From the NCBI GenBank assembly GCA_012845835.1, contig JABAKD010000010.1, positions 17,123,204-17,187,203 of the forward strand: a stretch of 64,000 nt of DNA, read 5' to 3'. The translations under genes were made by a program, and so were the position numbers. This stretch comes from Undaria pinnatifida (Eukaryota > Sar > Phaeophyceae > Laminariales > Alariaceae). Below, piece by piece: positions 1 through 14,399 of the stretch (its first letter is position 1; each line of letters begins with the position of its first letter). The notes beneath the pieces were generated by a model that saw only the letters and a list, made by a program, of their open reading frames with translations, ran no database searches and was not told where the DNA came from.

Positions 1-456
1 ACCCGATACCTACGGATATATTTTCACGAAACAGGAACCCGTGCCTTGATGGTGGCCTCCTTAAGAATGCCCGAAAAAGTATCTTATCCGCCCCCTTGCG
101 TAAAAGTGGGACTTGCGAACTCGACTCAAGCCTACGGACGGCGGCAAACGTCTTTCGAATGTCCCGACTTCAATCAATCAACCAGATAGCTCCACATGAA
201 AAAACACCATTTCCGGGCGCAGCAATCACAGATTCAACAAAATCGCGAACGAAGCCTTTCGTAATTCGCCGTTCTTCTTCTACTGTTGTACCTCATGGCC
301 ACCTCGCTCCTTGCCCAAGAGGCAACAGGCGCCCAAAACCTTGCAAATCTCACACGCGACACCTTAGACGCGAACAAAATCGAGTAGAAAACATGATACG
401 GCACAAAAATTCAAGGCGCTCTCTGATCCAGCAAACAAACTCCCACCCCCGCCTCC
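1..456. other. Downstream flank of CRNKL1
   Basis: Presumed 3' UTR and intergenic DNA. No AATAAA on the minus strand close to the stop, and no gene seen. Confidence 0.4.
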
Positions 457-1101
457 TTATTCCTCCTCGTCTTCCTCCTCTTCTCCACCGCTATCCCCTC
501 CGTCCTTTGTACTCCTCTCCGCCTTCGCTCCGTTTCCCTCCCCCCCTCCTCCCTCCTCTTCTTTCGCCCCCCGTACCCCCCTCCCCTCCTCCTCCTCCTC
601 CTCCTCCTCCTCCTCCTCCTCCTGCGCCGCCACCCCTTCCCCCCGCCCCTCCTCCCCCTCCTCCTCTCCTTCTCGTTCCGGCTCGTCATCATTCAACCTC
701 CTCTTGCTCGACTCCGGTCCTTCCTCTTCCTCTTCCTCTTCTTCCACATCATCAAGGTCAATCTCCTCTCGATCAACTCCCCCCACCGCTCCACCACCCT
801 CCAACTCCCCTTGCTTGCGCTTAATACCACCCTCCTCCCCGCCCCCCGTCCCCGCATTCTTATTGCCCCCACCCCCGGCTCCACCCCCGCCTCCGCCGAG
901 CTTGAAACCGGCCAGAGCGTTGGCGCCGGCGCCCTCCCTTTTCCACTTCTGGGCCATCTCCAAGATTTTGAGGTTGGCCGGTTTGGTCTCGTCGTCGGGG
1001 AATTGGTAGTCGTAGTACTCTTCCCACCCCATCCCCTCCCCGTTCGTCCCGGTCATCATGCGCCGCTTCTTGAACTTGCGCGGCATCTTGCTCTCCACTT
1101 C
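457..1101 (-). CDS. CRNKL1: CRNKL1 exon 16, last exon with acidic/Gly tail (residues 603-816)
   Basis: Begins [14 protein letters not shown] and continues with [18 protein letters not shown] and [15 protein letters not shown], then a low-complexity Gly-rich and poly-Glu tail to the TAA at 457-459. The longest Glu run (about 12) is a (GGA)n tract on the coding strand near 590-625, a possible length polymorphism. Acceptor AGCCCAG. Confidence 0.95.
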   Translation of the reverse strand, partial: EVESKMPRKFKKRRMMTGTNGEGMGWEEYYDYQFPDDETKPANLKILEMAQKWKREGAGANALAGFKLGGGGGGAGGGGNKNAGTGGGEEGGIKRKQGELEGGGAVGGVDREEIDLDDVEEEEEEEEGPESSKRRLNDDEPEREGEEEGEEGRGEGVAAQEEEEEEEEEEEEGRGVRGAKEEEGGGGEGNGAKAERSTKDGGDSGGEEEEDEEE

Positions 1102-4100
1102 CTGGGCTCGCGCGTACACATGCGACAACGAGGAACGGGGACATATTCACGTTTCGGTTTCGATGTATAAAACTACGCCATGTATAGGAAGGGGCGTCAT
1201 CATCGTATGAATTATCTCCGTACTCCGTAGGACCGTAGACTCCTCGCACCCCACAATGCCGGGACGAAGCACGTCGATGCCGAAACGGAGCACATCGGGT
1301 TTTCACCGACCAAGCAAGCATCGCGTGCACCAAGCGCGAAGCGCCGTGAGGTGTCTTTCGGCGAGTCGGAGGAAGGGTGAGCATCCTATAAGAGGGGCAG
1401 CTCGACTAAAAACAATAAGGCAAAACCGTTTCCCTCCCAGGAGGAGGACAAGACACAATACGACAAAACGACGCGAATATCGGGCATATCATATCAATTG
1501 CGTGTGCGTAGGCTATCGTTTTCCGTCGCTTGCGGTATGAGCGTCAATCCTTAGGGACCGTACAGGAAAACGCGCATATAGTACCAGATGCGTCTTCAGT
1601 AGCTTCTGACTTAGGGGGATCAGACGGACAAGAACATATTTTAGGTGGTAAACGGCCCTAACGACACTAGAGTACGCATTTAGCTTATAAATAGGGGGGT
1701 CAGACGGACAAGAAAAAGCTTTGGGTGGTGGAGCCCCTTAGGCTGACTGACACCTACGGAATACCGCGCACTGCGAGCCAAGCTCTTACCTTGAGCCCCT
1801 TGCTCTTGCCCCGTCCCTTGGCCTCCGCCTTCTCCGCTGCCCGCCACGCCTCCAAGAGCTTCACCCTGAAAAATACGAGCGCACATACATAGCGCAGGCG
1901 ACAAGATTCAGGATCTCCACTTGGCCCTTCTCCCACTATCGATAAGTCATCAACTCAATTTCAAGTAAAGTGTCCCTGAAAAGGTGGATATGAGCAGGTT
2001 CAAGGGGGCAGCGACTTAAACTGTTTTGGGTTCATGTACAGCTGAAAAACAAAGTATGACCGCTTTCTTATCATGGTGCGAGCATGCAGCACACGGCACG
2101 ACAGCGCAAGCCGTGCGCATGTCTTACAGTTACTTGCATTGGAGTTCGACCGTAAGGTTTGTCGTCAGCTAATGTATCAACAGCAGCCAATGTACTAATA
2201 GCAGCCAGCCCGTTGCTTCGTATGAAGGATGCTGCAATCGTCAGTTTTATTCGTCAATGTTTCCCAATTCCACAATCAAGTAAGTTCCAAAAGAGTTGAG
2301 CAAAAACGCTTCAGCGGAATCTATAGCCGTCTTAGACCAGATTCCACCACATCCCCCTGCTCTTCTTGTCTGTTTTCGTTCTCGGAGCGAAATTAAGATA
2401 GGGGTGGAACTGTGATGTCAAAACCATTTCAACTTTTTGACAGGGCTTTTCAGCTGAAGAGCACCCCAAAATCGGACTGATTCTACGATATCCCCCCCCC
2501 CGCCATAACCCTTGAATGTATTTAACGAACGTTTCATGGCTGATCGACACGAGGAAGGATGACGTCGGAGTGGCAAAGGGCACCGTACTTCAGGAGATGC
2601 TGCCGGAAGCTGGTTTCAAAAGCCAGCCATTTCGTTGAAGAAAAGTTGGGGGGGCTACTGTAGTAAGACTCATCGTTGGGATATCATCGGTGTTTTATAG
2701 AATATAATTGAATCATACACCTAGGCCATAGGAGTTTCCACCGGGTTGCACTTCCATATTTCTGAAAAGTCAGTCTTCGGGTGGGGTAGAAAGCCTCCTC
2801 AACATCTTGGGGGAGTCTTAGATAAAAAAAGGAGCGAATGCTCTCGCAGTATGTTGTCGCCTCCTACCCACCAAACACGTCGGAATACCGCAATACGGCA
2901 TCACCGCGAGGTTAACTTAGCGGTAAAAACTTGGTCTGGGCCACCGTAAGTACGTAACATCCTCTGCCCCCTTATCACCAAAGCCACATGTTATACTTGG
3001 AATCCCTGCAATTTCTCTGGCTGGCAGCTCCGTTGGTTGTTACATTGCCACATATGGGCTTTGGTAATTACCCGTAAGCAGCTCGAATATTTAAGGGGTA
3101 ATTCGCGTTACGTACAAAATATTTTAGCGGTAATCCGACATCGGCTACCCACAGGATGGGTTTTGCTCCCCCTATTCCTATCAACCCTGCACGAGATGAG
3201 GGAGAGAACGGTTAAGAGCGGTTAATACCCACGGGAGAAAAAAACTAAGCGGTCGCACACGCACCTCTCCTCCTTAAGCCCCTGCTTGCGAAGGTGGTCG
3301 TACCCCCGACGGAAAACGCCTCTCGCAGCGACCAAATCCTCCTTCGTCTCGTACTGCGCGTAGCTTATCCACACCTATGAAAAACACACAAAAAAAAAAG
3401 AAAAGAATCAGACAGCGAATAGCAGACAGCATGCAGCTGACATCAAGACATCAGATAACATGACCTTTTCTCATAACAAGACAGCAGATACCAGAAAACA
3501 GATAGCACAAAACAGACAGACAACAGATAGCAGAGAGCAGCAACACGAGGGGAGGGGGAAGAGAGGAAACCTGTGGCCACGGCTTGTCCAGAAGGTCGCT
3601 TGAGGGTAGACAGCTTCTGACGGGTTAAGCTGGAAAGTAAAAAGTGATGATAAAAAAAGAAAAGAAAAGAAAAAGAGAGCAGCAGTGCCGCAGCATTTCC
3701 AGGTCAGAGGAACGTTAAAAAGACAGCAGTGGGTAGCAAATCTCCCGTCGTCTCGTACTGAGCCTATCTCATCCACTCCTACTAATCACGAGCGAATACG
3801 AGTCTTCAATATTGACGGGACCAAAAAAAATAGTAAACACCTTTTCGGCTTGCCCGAAGCGCCCGCCGACCTCCACAACGCAAAACAAGTTGACGATCAC
3901 AGGAATAAATATCCAAGGCGTTTCACGGGTCATGACCCGGCCCGAGGGTTGGGTCAGGAGGTTTTCAAAAACTAGTGGGTCGAATCGGGTCGGGCCGGGT
4001 CAGGAGGTGTTGGAAACCTCACGGATCGGGTCGGGAAACGGGTAAGGAGGTGTTCTAATCTCACGGGTCGATTCGGGTCGGGTCGGGTCACCCTGACCCA

Positions 4101-7100
4101 ATCTGATTTGCGATAATGTATCCGACCCGCGAAAATCTCTGCCACTATCACACGTGCTGTTGCGCGAGTTTCTAGCTCGGATACTATCAACACTCAGTAG
4201 GGAAGAGCTGATTCAGAGGGGAGGGAGTGCTGCACTGCACGACACTCGTGAGCATGGTCCCCCCTCATGTGGGCTATGCGACACCGCACCTTTACATGCT
4301 GAGTGCGCTCCAGCAACCTTTCGAAGAGCTGCCGCGCCCTCTCGGTCTCCCCGTTCTCCGCCTGCCGAGTGCATTCAAGGAATTACGTTTGAGCTCAGCG
4401 TGTAAGGGAAGAAATCGTTGGGAGTTTTTTTATCGTTTTTTATACCTGGTATATATTTTTCCTCCGCACGCAGGTGAAACAAAAGCTCAGCCTCTTCTTG
4501 GGTTTTCCGGGGGAAAAACGACGAAAATAAATTGACGATTCCGCAAAAGAATCCATTACACGAAGCAGCCCGGGACACGCCGGGTAAAGGGGGGCGCGTG
4601 TTCACTAGTGCATTCACTAGTGTACTCGCTAGCGTGTTCAAAGCCTCACTAGTGTGTTCGCTAGCGTGTTCAAAGCCTCACTCTCTACGGTGGTGTGTTC
4701 GCTAGCTTGTTCAAAGCCTCACTAGTGTGTTCGCTACCGTGCTCAAAGCCTCACTGGTGCGTTCACTAGTGTTCGTTAGCGAGTTCAAAGCGCAACCCGT
4801 CGTAACAAGACGACACACGCACCGCATTCTTACACTATTAGTAGCATAATATGCACGGTACTGCCGCAGGCTCTTCCTAGACAGTTGATGCTACCAACAT
4901 CGAAAATCTCTTTTGTTTTTGGTCGATATACACGGGCCTCAAAAAGGCTTACCCGTAACCCTTTACCTTTGGAAAAAACACGCACTTTCTTTTAGGCGAC
5001 CAAACAACTCGCAATTAGTGTTGGATATATCCTCACAGAAGCAACAAGGGTTTCACTTATTGCTTAACTCAACTTGAGCCCTTATTAGGCCATGATTTAT
5101 GGTACCTCCATCCAGGTCACTGATGTTCCTGACATTCGTTTCGCCGCCCAAAGATCAAGATGCCGACATAAGAGTTCCAAACAGTGTATGTTAAAAGATA
5201 GTCTAGATGTAGAAGCTAACAGCACTGTTCAATATATTCGTCGGCATTTTTCGGAGGGGTGGTTGTACGATTTTGAAAAGCCGAAACACACAAACGCGCC
5301 GCAGCGCCACAACACGCTACAGACCATGGCGATCGAGGTGCGCCAGGGTCAAGCGGCAGCTGCTCGGCAAATGGCCCATGGGGCTGCCGCATCTTTGCGG
5401 ATTACTGCTGTTTTGTGCGTGTGTGCACGCGGGGGCAAAAAAAAAAAAATACCGCCTAAGCTCGAGACAACATCTGGAGAAGAAATACCATGCCCCGGTC
5501 TCAGTCTGAGATCGGGACGATCGGGACGAAACACCCCTTTTCGGTGGATTTTCCAATCTTGGAAATTGTCAGAACCAACATTCGTCTCCACATGCTGTGT
5601 ACACAGATCTTGCTGTAGGCGAATCTTGTATAGATCGAGACGAAAACACCCCCTTTCGGTGGGTTTTTTTATCTTGGAAATTGCCAGAACCAAGATTCCT
5701 CTTCACATGCAGTGTACACAGATCTTACTGTTCGTAGGCGAATCTTGTACAGATCAACATCTATGGCCTACATCGGGGCACCATAAACAGTGGCCTTACT
5801 CCAGAGAAGAAAAAAATGGAAACAAAGGTCGACTTTCTTTTGGACCTGAAAGCAGCATCGGCCACATGAAGCAGCCGGGCACTTTTTGCTTGGGTAGGGG
5901 CGGGTGTCCTTCCTGCGAACGCAAGCCTTATGACGCGCCCGCGGCATGGTGATAAACGACGCGTCCTACGACGTACGATAGAGGTGTACCTTTTTTTGGC
6001 TATTCTGTTTTCTGAAAGACGGAGCTCCTTGACCCAACATCGTCGGAACTTGATAAGCCTTTTTCTTCGTCATATTTTTCGTTTTGTACCTACGTAGGCC
6101 ATGGAAGTTTTCATCGAATTGCACTTTTATGTTCCCCGAATCAGTTTTTGGGAGAGGAATAGACCTCCTCAAGAGAGGAACCTCAGGAAAAAAAAGGGTC
6201 AACCTCTATCGAAGCATGCTTCAAGTACTATTAATAGTCCTGATCCATGTCGGCGGCCCCGTTGGTCCATTCATAGGTTAACCATTTTAGCACCGCACTC
6301 CCGACATGGGGACGAAACACTTGGAGTTAGACTAAGAACATTTTAGGAGTTGGAAATGGGTTAATTTCGTAACTACTAAAGTCGATTTCGCTGGTTCGAG
6401 CCCCCCCCCGAGTGCGTACTACTAATAGCAGAACAGACTCGTAGGGACTTTTTCTTGCGCAAAAATTGACTCGCGGAAAGCGCGAGAGCGTGAGTTAGCA
6501 GACTTGGATGAAAATCGACGGCCGAGGGCTGAGGGCTGAGGTTTTGTATCAGGGCTAGCACTGCTGTAGTTCTGTGCTTAGGTACAACACCACGCCGCAG
6601 CAGCAGGACAGGCGAAGTTCCAAACGATATGCACAGCAAACAATCAACAAAGTTGACACCCCCAGCTCACCCAGCAGTGCACATAGGTGCTGATCAGGCG
6701 TCTTCCTATGACACATGTCGTACCGTCGTACTCGTTCGGAGATCAGAAGCACGTGCAAATGTAGTATCATAGACGGCAAGCAACCGCGAGTACCTTCGTA
6801 CTTCATAAAGGCTACAGCTGCAGCGGGTACAAATCGTGACAAAAGATTAAAGGACAGATGCTGCCGACGTAAAGCCAACAAACTGAAGGTTGTATATACC
6901 ACCACCGATCGCCCTCAACAAAACCACCACCAGATTTTCGGCGGGGATACAAAAACCAACGTGAAAAAACTCAAAAAAAAAAGATGGATGCGTCAAGAGT
7001 TTAGGTACGGCACACATCGGCGATTTTCAGAGTCACTGTAGATAAGTTAACCCGGGGATCGTACCGGTTCGCATTCGATTGGCTGGGTCCTCCTGGGTGA

Positions 7101-10100
7101 GTTGCTATTGGCCAAGTGGGACAGTAGTGGGTGATTGTTTGTTGCAGCACCAAGCAGCAGCACCAACACAAGCAGCAGTTGAACCGTGCGTGTGTAGCTT
7201 CTACGAGAACAGAGTAGAGCAAAGCACAGACGTGTCAACCAGTACTACTGTTGTACTGGTTGTACTGTTGGTTACGTGTCTCTCTACTGGTGGTGCCGGT
7301 GTGTGATGCTCTACAGGCGGTGCCGGTAGTTCTACTGCAGCGTGACCTTACATGTACAGCCTCGCCGCTGGGCTGTCCGAGGTTGTGCCAGAGCATTTCG
7401 TGGGATCATGCAGATAATGTCAATTCAGGTACTATTGAAGAATCATTTGAGTATTAGATTGCACGTTCGACACAAAGAGCTGAATATTCGACAACATACA
7501 GCTGCACGTCAGCCTTGAGTCAGTTTAGATGTTGGGCTGTTTCCGAAGAGCTGGGCTGTTCGAACGAACTGAGAACGCCCGAGAACCTGAACTCCCACCG
7601 AGGTTTACATTCGTATTGTGTACATATTATATAGATACAAGTATGGATCCCAAAATTAACTCACTACACTTCCACGTATGTGTCGGGTGTTGATTACTAC
7701 TCGGTAATAGCAAAGAGACAAGCTCGAGCTGGAGCCCAACACCGTCACACACCCAAGACATTTGCTTCGCACAGAGCAAAACGGGATCAAAAATCTCTGG
7801 CGACGTTCATCAAGAACACCGACCACACCAACGTAGCACGCGAAGAGGGTACAAACAGGGCTCCGTCTACCAATCAACAAAAATACGTCCCAGCGGCTGC
7901 GCTGAAATAAATACATCAGGATCCCCAAAAACCAATTAAAAAACGTCCCAACGGCAGTGCCGAAATACATCAGAAACCCCAACCAACAAAAAACAGTGGA
8001 CGCGGAACAAATACACCAGGACCCCCATCCTCTATCCCCCCCCTTACCTCAAAATCGATGTACGCCTTCCACAGGGTTTCCGGCATGTCCAGGACTGGTT
8101 GGCGAATCGCAAGCTCGAAGACGGCGCGCGACCTCTCCGTCTCTCCGACCCATCCTTCCAGCGCCGCGAACTCAGCCCAAGCTCCGCAGTCGCTCGGAAA
8201 CGCCTCCAAATATTTGCTGCGGAAATGTATGAATAGCAAAATGTGATCAGCATGCATCTTCAAGATGTCGACATATACTATCCTTATTATATACTATATA
8301 ATATATACTATATGCTATATACTATTAGGCCAAGGCAGTGGTCCTATTGTAATCCTCCGTGCAAGATTTACTGTGGCCCATTGCATGGCCAAATCACACC
8401 TTGCTGTATTTGCTGACGTGTACCTCTGTCTCGTAGTTTGTGACCACGGAGCTCGTCTCTCTCGGAGGAGGCAACGGCAAGGGCACTCACTGTTTGCGCT
8501 GGATGTAGGTAGGGTGGAAACATCAGATCAATGTTAAGAACACACACTGCGGACAAGCATCTAGCAAACGGGGTCAGCACACGAACAAAGGATAGTGTCG
8601 AGACGTTACCATAACTTCAGTAACCCTATGAGCTTTTGGCTGTGGGCACCTATTATACTGTAGCAAAACGAGGCCATTGTCTGTAATTCAGGACGAGTGC
8701 TACGACAACGTGTTACAACCATTGTTTCTCAATGACGGGGAGCGCCTGTTTTTTTCTCACACACTTCTACTTTCCATCTTCTGGACAAGCCGTGGTCACA
8801 GGTGTCGTTCCTTCTTCCCCCCCGGTTCTTGCCTTCAATTTTTATCGCGCATAGGGTTCGGCAATCCCACTGCTCGTCGATTTTTCATCGAGTGTTGCTA
8901 GCTAACTCACACTCTCGGGCCTTCCACAAGTCAATTTGTGTACAAGACAAAGTCCCCACGAATTTATCCGAGTATGCACTCGGCGGGGCTCGAACTCACG
9001 AAACTGACCTATACCAGGCTCGAGGATAACCTGATACGCCACCGGGGCGACCGGCTAGTTTTATATCTAGTCGTCGGCATGCCATTCCTCTTTTGCAAAA
9101 CTGAAGATTTTTCATAACCACAGTCAGTGGTCGGCATGCCATTCTTGTTTTGCAAATCTGAATATTTTGTACACCTACAGGTAGTCCATACGCAAAGGTT
9201 TGGCCATCGGGTTGCACTTTCAGTTTACACAGAATCAGTTTTGCCTCAGAAAGGTACAGACTTCTTCAATTGAGGAGCCTCAGCCAAAAAAAGGTGTACC
9301 TTTACCGTGACAAGATGTCTCGGGTCGATACAGCACCCTACTCTACTACCGTCACCCTCCGTAAATATTTGCTGCGGGCACGGAGCAAACAGGGTAAACC
9401 TACAGAGAAAAAATGTCGATACACCACACCCATACAAGTACATAACTAGGTACCATCTTTTTCGAGACCCAGAAAAGGGAGTATACCACAACCAAATAAA
9501 AAACAAGGCAAAAAGCAAGGTGATGAAACAAACAAAAAAGAACACCGAAAAATCCCAACCCACTACTCGTACGGCAAAGACAAAAACAACAGACTCGTTC
9601 GGACTGGTCAGTCAGCGTTATTTTGTGCGGTTGCTATTTTATAAAACAATTTAAAAATACGTCAGCTGTGAGCTCCATAAATATAAGGGTCGATACTCAT
9701 CTTTGCAAGCTGCGTGATACACCAGCCGCCCGTTTTTCAACGGATGCATTATTAATTTCAAGGTAAATGACTCCCATGGATGTTGCAACATCCACAAAAA
9801 ATTATCATGAAAAAGATAAAGGTGCCATAGCAACTATACGTGCTCCATCCCAAGGCAGCAAGCTATTACGATTAATGGTATAGTCGCCACCTGTCCTTTC
9901 TTTAGTTTTCAAGACTGTTCTTTTTACGTCACACATGGCTATACCAGTAGCTCATACGAATGTCGGTGCTCCCCCTTTCCACTCGCGCCCCCCTCCCCCC
10001 CCCCCCAGGATTTGAAGCCAACCTCATCCCGGACGAGAACCTTGCATTCCTAACATATTTTTCATTCCGACATGGTAGCGAGTGCGGCGACGTTTTCTCT

Positions 10101-13100
10101 TAGTGTCGTTCGCCCCTGATAAGCACACACACTAGCAAAAAACGGGCGCCAACACACGATAAAAAACGAAGCACTGTCAACACATCACTATACCTAACGC
10201 TGTAGCCCTCTAAATTTAAACTACTTGCTTCGGCGACATCAAAAGTACTGGCCATCCTTTGGACTCAGTTCGTTGGCGCGTCTAGGTGGCACCGGCTTCG
10301 GCGTGCTCTGCTCCACCGTCCTCACGATTCACCCCCAAAAACACGGACACCGAGCTGCAGGATGGCCATAAGGAGCCCCATACACCCCCGAGGGGCCGCG
10401 ACTAACTGTAGCAACCGCGCTAAGGCGGGCTCCATACACTCACCTATAAACCTTCCGGCAGCGGTCGATCTCTCCCAAGTCCCTCTCCAGCTGCACATAC
10501 CCCTTGAATAGCTTCTCTTTCGGGCACATGCCGATTGCCTGGGGGGGGGCGAGGGGAGGGGGGGGGGGGTACACGGAAAAGGTACACGCGCAAAAGGTAC
10601 ACGCGCAAAAGGTACACGCAAACAGAACGCGCGTCTCATCGTCACTGTCCCGTCACAGACAAGCGCTATCCTGTCGACCCTGGAATAACGATCGGGGAGA
10701 TACCAATTCATACCAGCATCTGGTGGTGCCACAGACAAAAATATTCTACTGTTGACCCTGCATAAACTCCTGGGGGAATGCCAGTTGTGCCAGGATGTGG
10801 CGGTCTTTTTTTAATAAAAACTGTTTCAAGTGCGTCAGCCGTGAGTTGATCAACTTAATCCCTATAGAGCCCACAAATCCCTCCCTATATTAACTTTTAG
10901 GAAATTTTGTCCCCCCAAAAGGGTTTCCAGTTGTATGTGAAGGCGTTAGCTTGGGTCGATACTCATCTTTACAAAAGCTGCGCGATACACCGGCCGCGCG
11001 TTTTTACACACGTATCGTCTTTTTGTTGAGGGCGATCCGAAAAAGTAACGTGGTCGGCTGATGCTATTCTTCGAAAAAAGAACGCGGGTTTCATTTCCAT
11101 CGTGACTGCCTCGGCACAGACAAGCGGGGAGGGGGCTGAGGCAGAGAGGGAGAGCGCGCAAGAACCACCGCAACTTACGCCCGAGCATCCCCACGGTGCC
11201 CTACATATGTGAGACACCCATGTCTCTACGATAGGGTCCATTCTAAGGCAAGCGAGAGCAATTCTAGAGCAAGAAAAAAACTGTAGTCGGGGAAACCAAA
11301 CGCCCGGCAATCGCAAGAAGTTCTTGAGAGAGCGAAGCACTGTATCCCACCTCTACCGGGCGGGGGGGGGGGGCTGGGACACCCAGACTTCCACACTCCT
11401 GAACCAAACCCCCGAGCATACACCGCCACAAGGAAACACTCGCGCGTACCCCCCCGTTCCCAGCGAAAACGCCTCATCTCACCTGTCCCAACACCTTCCT
11501 CGCCGCCTGCAGGTCCTTGTGGCGCACCTCGAACTTGGCTAGCATCAGCCAAATCTTGGCGAACGTGAACGACTTGTGAGGGATCACGTCCAGACATGCG
11601 CGGTACACCTCTCTGTGCGGCCCGGTCAAAAAAATAGACGTGTAAATCGGCGGCGGGGCCGGCGCGCGGGGGGGGGGGAGGGAGAGAGGGACGGTAGTAA
11701 ACAACTACATCACACAAAAAAAAATATGGCACAATGATCAACGCCAATCAACCAGGCCGCCACGCATGCCTTCATCCGCCATCTTCGCGCATATGAACCC
11801 CACATGCTTGCCGATGGCGTCACTGGGTTCGCTCAGCGAAACAAACAAAATACCCCCCAAGTGATAGGAAAGGGTAATACACGTAGGCAAGATGGACGCG
11901 ATCCTAACAGACTCGCACCTTGACACTATTGAAATATGTATCCTGATAAATGTGATTGTACCCAAGCTAGAATATGCAAGAGAAGTATGGGAATGGAACA
12001 CGAAGTCCGTAAAACAGCTGGAAACAGCACAGATGACAGCCACTAAAAAAGCACTAGGATGCTCACATACGACAAGCAATACAGTACTGAGAGCAGAACT
12101 GGGAATGCACCCACTTACAAAACAAGTAGAGTCGCGAGAAAGTCGAAACGACAATATCAGCATGAAGTAAGGAACATGCCAAAAAAAAGAGGTTGCCAGC
12201 AATAGTTGATAGGGCTGTATGGGAGAAAGCAACAAAATGGCGAAGAATAACGAGGTGGGAGAGCGTCGTCGACAAAGTATGGAAGGACCCAGGAGGAAAT
12301 CAAGAAGATATACTATTGCTGTCCATACAAAACTTTGGGGATACAAGACAGAAGTGAAATAAATAACACAAGGGAAAGGCTAGCGCCAAAAAAGGCGAAA
12401 TGAGGAAGAACCCTTAGAAATATACGGGGGGTCAAGAGAAGAGATAGGAATGAAAAAATATGTGCACGGCCCATTTGACTACGCGAAAACGCTGAAACTG
12501 CGTTTTCGCGTAGGGGACCTGAACCTGCCCGAAAGAAGAAAGAGGTATTCTACAGTAGTAGACGGGTGGAGGAGAAAGAAGGCGCACAGAGCTGCCCTTG
12601 TGGCAATGCAGACGAAAGTAGAGCCCACATAGTGGGAGAATGTGAACTGTACAAAGAGAAACGGAGGAAGAGATGACGAAATAGACCAATGTGACATGGG
12701 CAAGATTGGTGCATTAGATAGTAGCGAGGGAACAATCGCCATGTTAGGAGACGGATGGTAGCCACAGACGGCCAGAGACAAAGGAGACAAGACAAGCAAA
12801 ACAGTTTAGCGTAATATATCGAAGAAACGCACTGAGCGCCCGAATGTTGGAGGTGTCTCTATTAGGGGTAAGAACGAACGGTGCTCCGTCTCCAAAGGGG
12901 CGCGTGGTCAATGGTCAAATTACCAAGGCAAGCAACAAATAAGTACGCCCCGCCCCCCCCGGTCTACCCGCTCTCCTCCCCTCGCCCTCTCCCTGCCTCC
13001 CTCCCCGTCGCCTCTTTCTGTCCTCCCTCCTGTATCTGTTGCCTCTGGTCCCTCCCCGTCCTCCCCCCCCCCCCCTTTTCGGTCGGAAGCTTGTATCGGT

Positions 13101-14320
13101 CTGTACGCGAGATATTGGGATTGCCGCCGAGTGCGACGCTACAGCATCGGTAGCCCCTGTGCTCAATCGACTCCTCACCTCGTCCTCTTCGCGTCCTCAG
13201 CCTGCAGCTCCTCGAACAGCGCGTAGTTGATCCAGAGGTAGATGTAGCGCCTCCAGTACCGTTTGTCCGCGACAGGCGGCACGTTGGCGATCGCGCGCTC
13301 GTAGACCTACCAGCGGGAAGTTGGAGAGGGGGGGGGGGGGATGAGACAACCGAGTGAGACGTACGAGTTACGGTATGTCCGATACAAATAGTGGGGAATT
13401 GAAGAGTGGACCAGTGTAGGGAAAGCGGCGAGGGGGGGGGTGGATAAGAGAATATACATGGCCGGGAAAACACAAAAACCAAAGCGAGACTGCCGCTCTG
13501 CGCATTTTACCATCTCTCAAGGGCGATTCCGCCGGAAGAAAAAGAAAAACCAAACCGAGACCGCTGTTGCACTGCGCATTTGATCACCTCTCGAGTTCGG
13601 TCCAGGTCTCCCGTCGATTCCTCCAGGCGGAGGTAGTCGAACCAGTTGTCGTAGTCCAATGGCGACGCCGATGCGCGCTCCTCATACTGTAGGCGCCGGT
13701 TGCTCATAATCACCTACCGGAGGAGACGATGTAAAGAAAGAACGGTTTAGAGGGGAAAAAACAAACGTTAGAGGGTAGAAACAACGTTTACTGTGGAGAA
13801 CGCAAATGTTAAAGGGTCCAGTTACGGTTCAATGGGTTCTACATGCCTGTCCACGGGAGCAGGAAGGGGTGAGGGAAGGTGAGAAAGGGGAGGGGCAAGC
13901 GCCCGACGAAACAATGGCAATCACTCTAACACCAACAAGTGCACTCAACACCCGCACGAACACCGAACAAGCAACATCAACAACAACACGAAAATGGCAC
14001 CACCACTACCACCAACCTCGACAACACCAGCACTGACACCAACACCAACAATCAACTACTAAACAACCAACACCGAAAAAAATAGACCAAATCAACACCA
14101 ACAACACCACCGGACACCAACACCAGCAAAAACACGACCACCAAGCCGTGGAAGGTTCGCAACGTACCAGCCTTCCACTGACGGGGTGAAACAACATCAA
14201 CATGAATATCAAAAACATCAACATCAACATCAACATCAACATTACCATTAACAACAACTCAACATCAACAACAGCAACAGCAACAGCAACAACAGCAACA
14301 GCAGCAGCAGCAGCAACAGC

Positions 14321-14399
<79 letters not shown>

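Larger units (their letters stand above)
4362..8047. other. CRNKL1 intron 12 (3.7 kb), no gene
   Basis: Holds the 38-bp minisatellite, the 120-bp duplication, a full GATAGAG MITE and a SINE fragment listed separately. A 286-codon plus-strand frame at 5092-5952 runs over the duplicated segment and has no recognisable domain. The remainder (6.5-8.0 kb) shows nothing recognisable. Confidence 0.7.
8217..10443. other. CRNKL1 intron 11 (2.2 kb), repeats only
   Basis: Contains an AT-rich palindromic run (8274-8330), the full SINE (8755-9055), a partial MITE (9165-9310) and foldback-arm relatives. Nothing coding seen. Confidence 0.7.

Noticed and set aside
457-824. Plus-strand proline/serine-rich frames at the CRNKL1 3' end
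   Set aside because: They are antisense shadows of the Gly/Glu-rich coding tail.
5092-5952. 286-codon plus-strand frame as a gene
   Set aside because: It runs over a tandem duplication within a CRNKL1 intron and shows no domain or family likeness.
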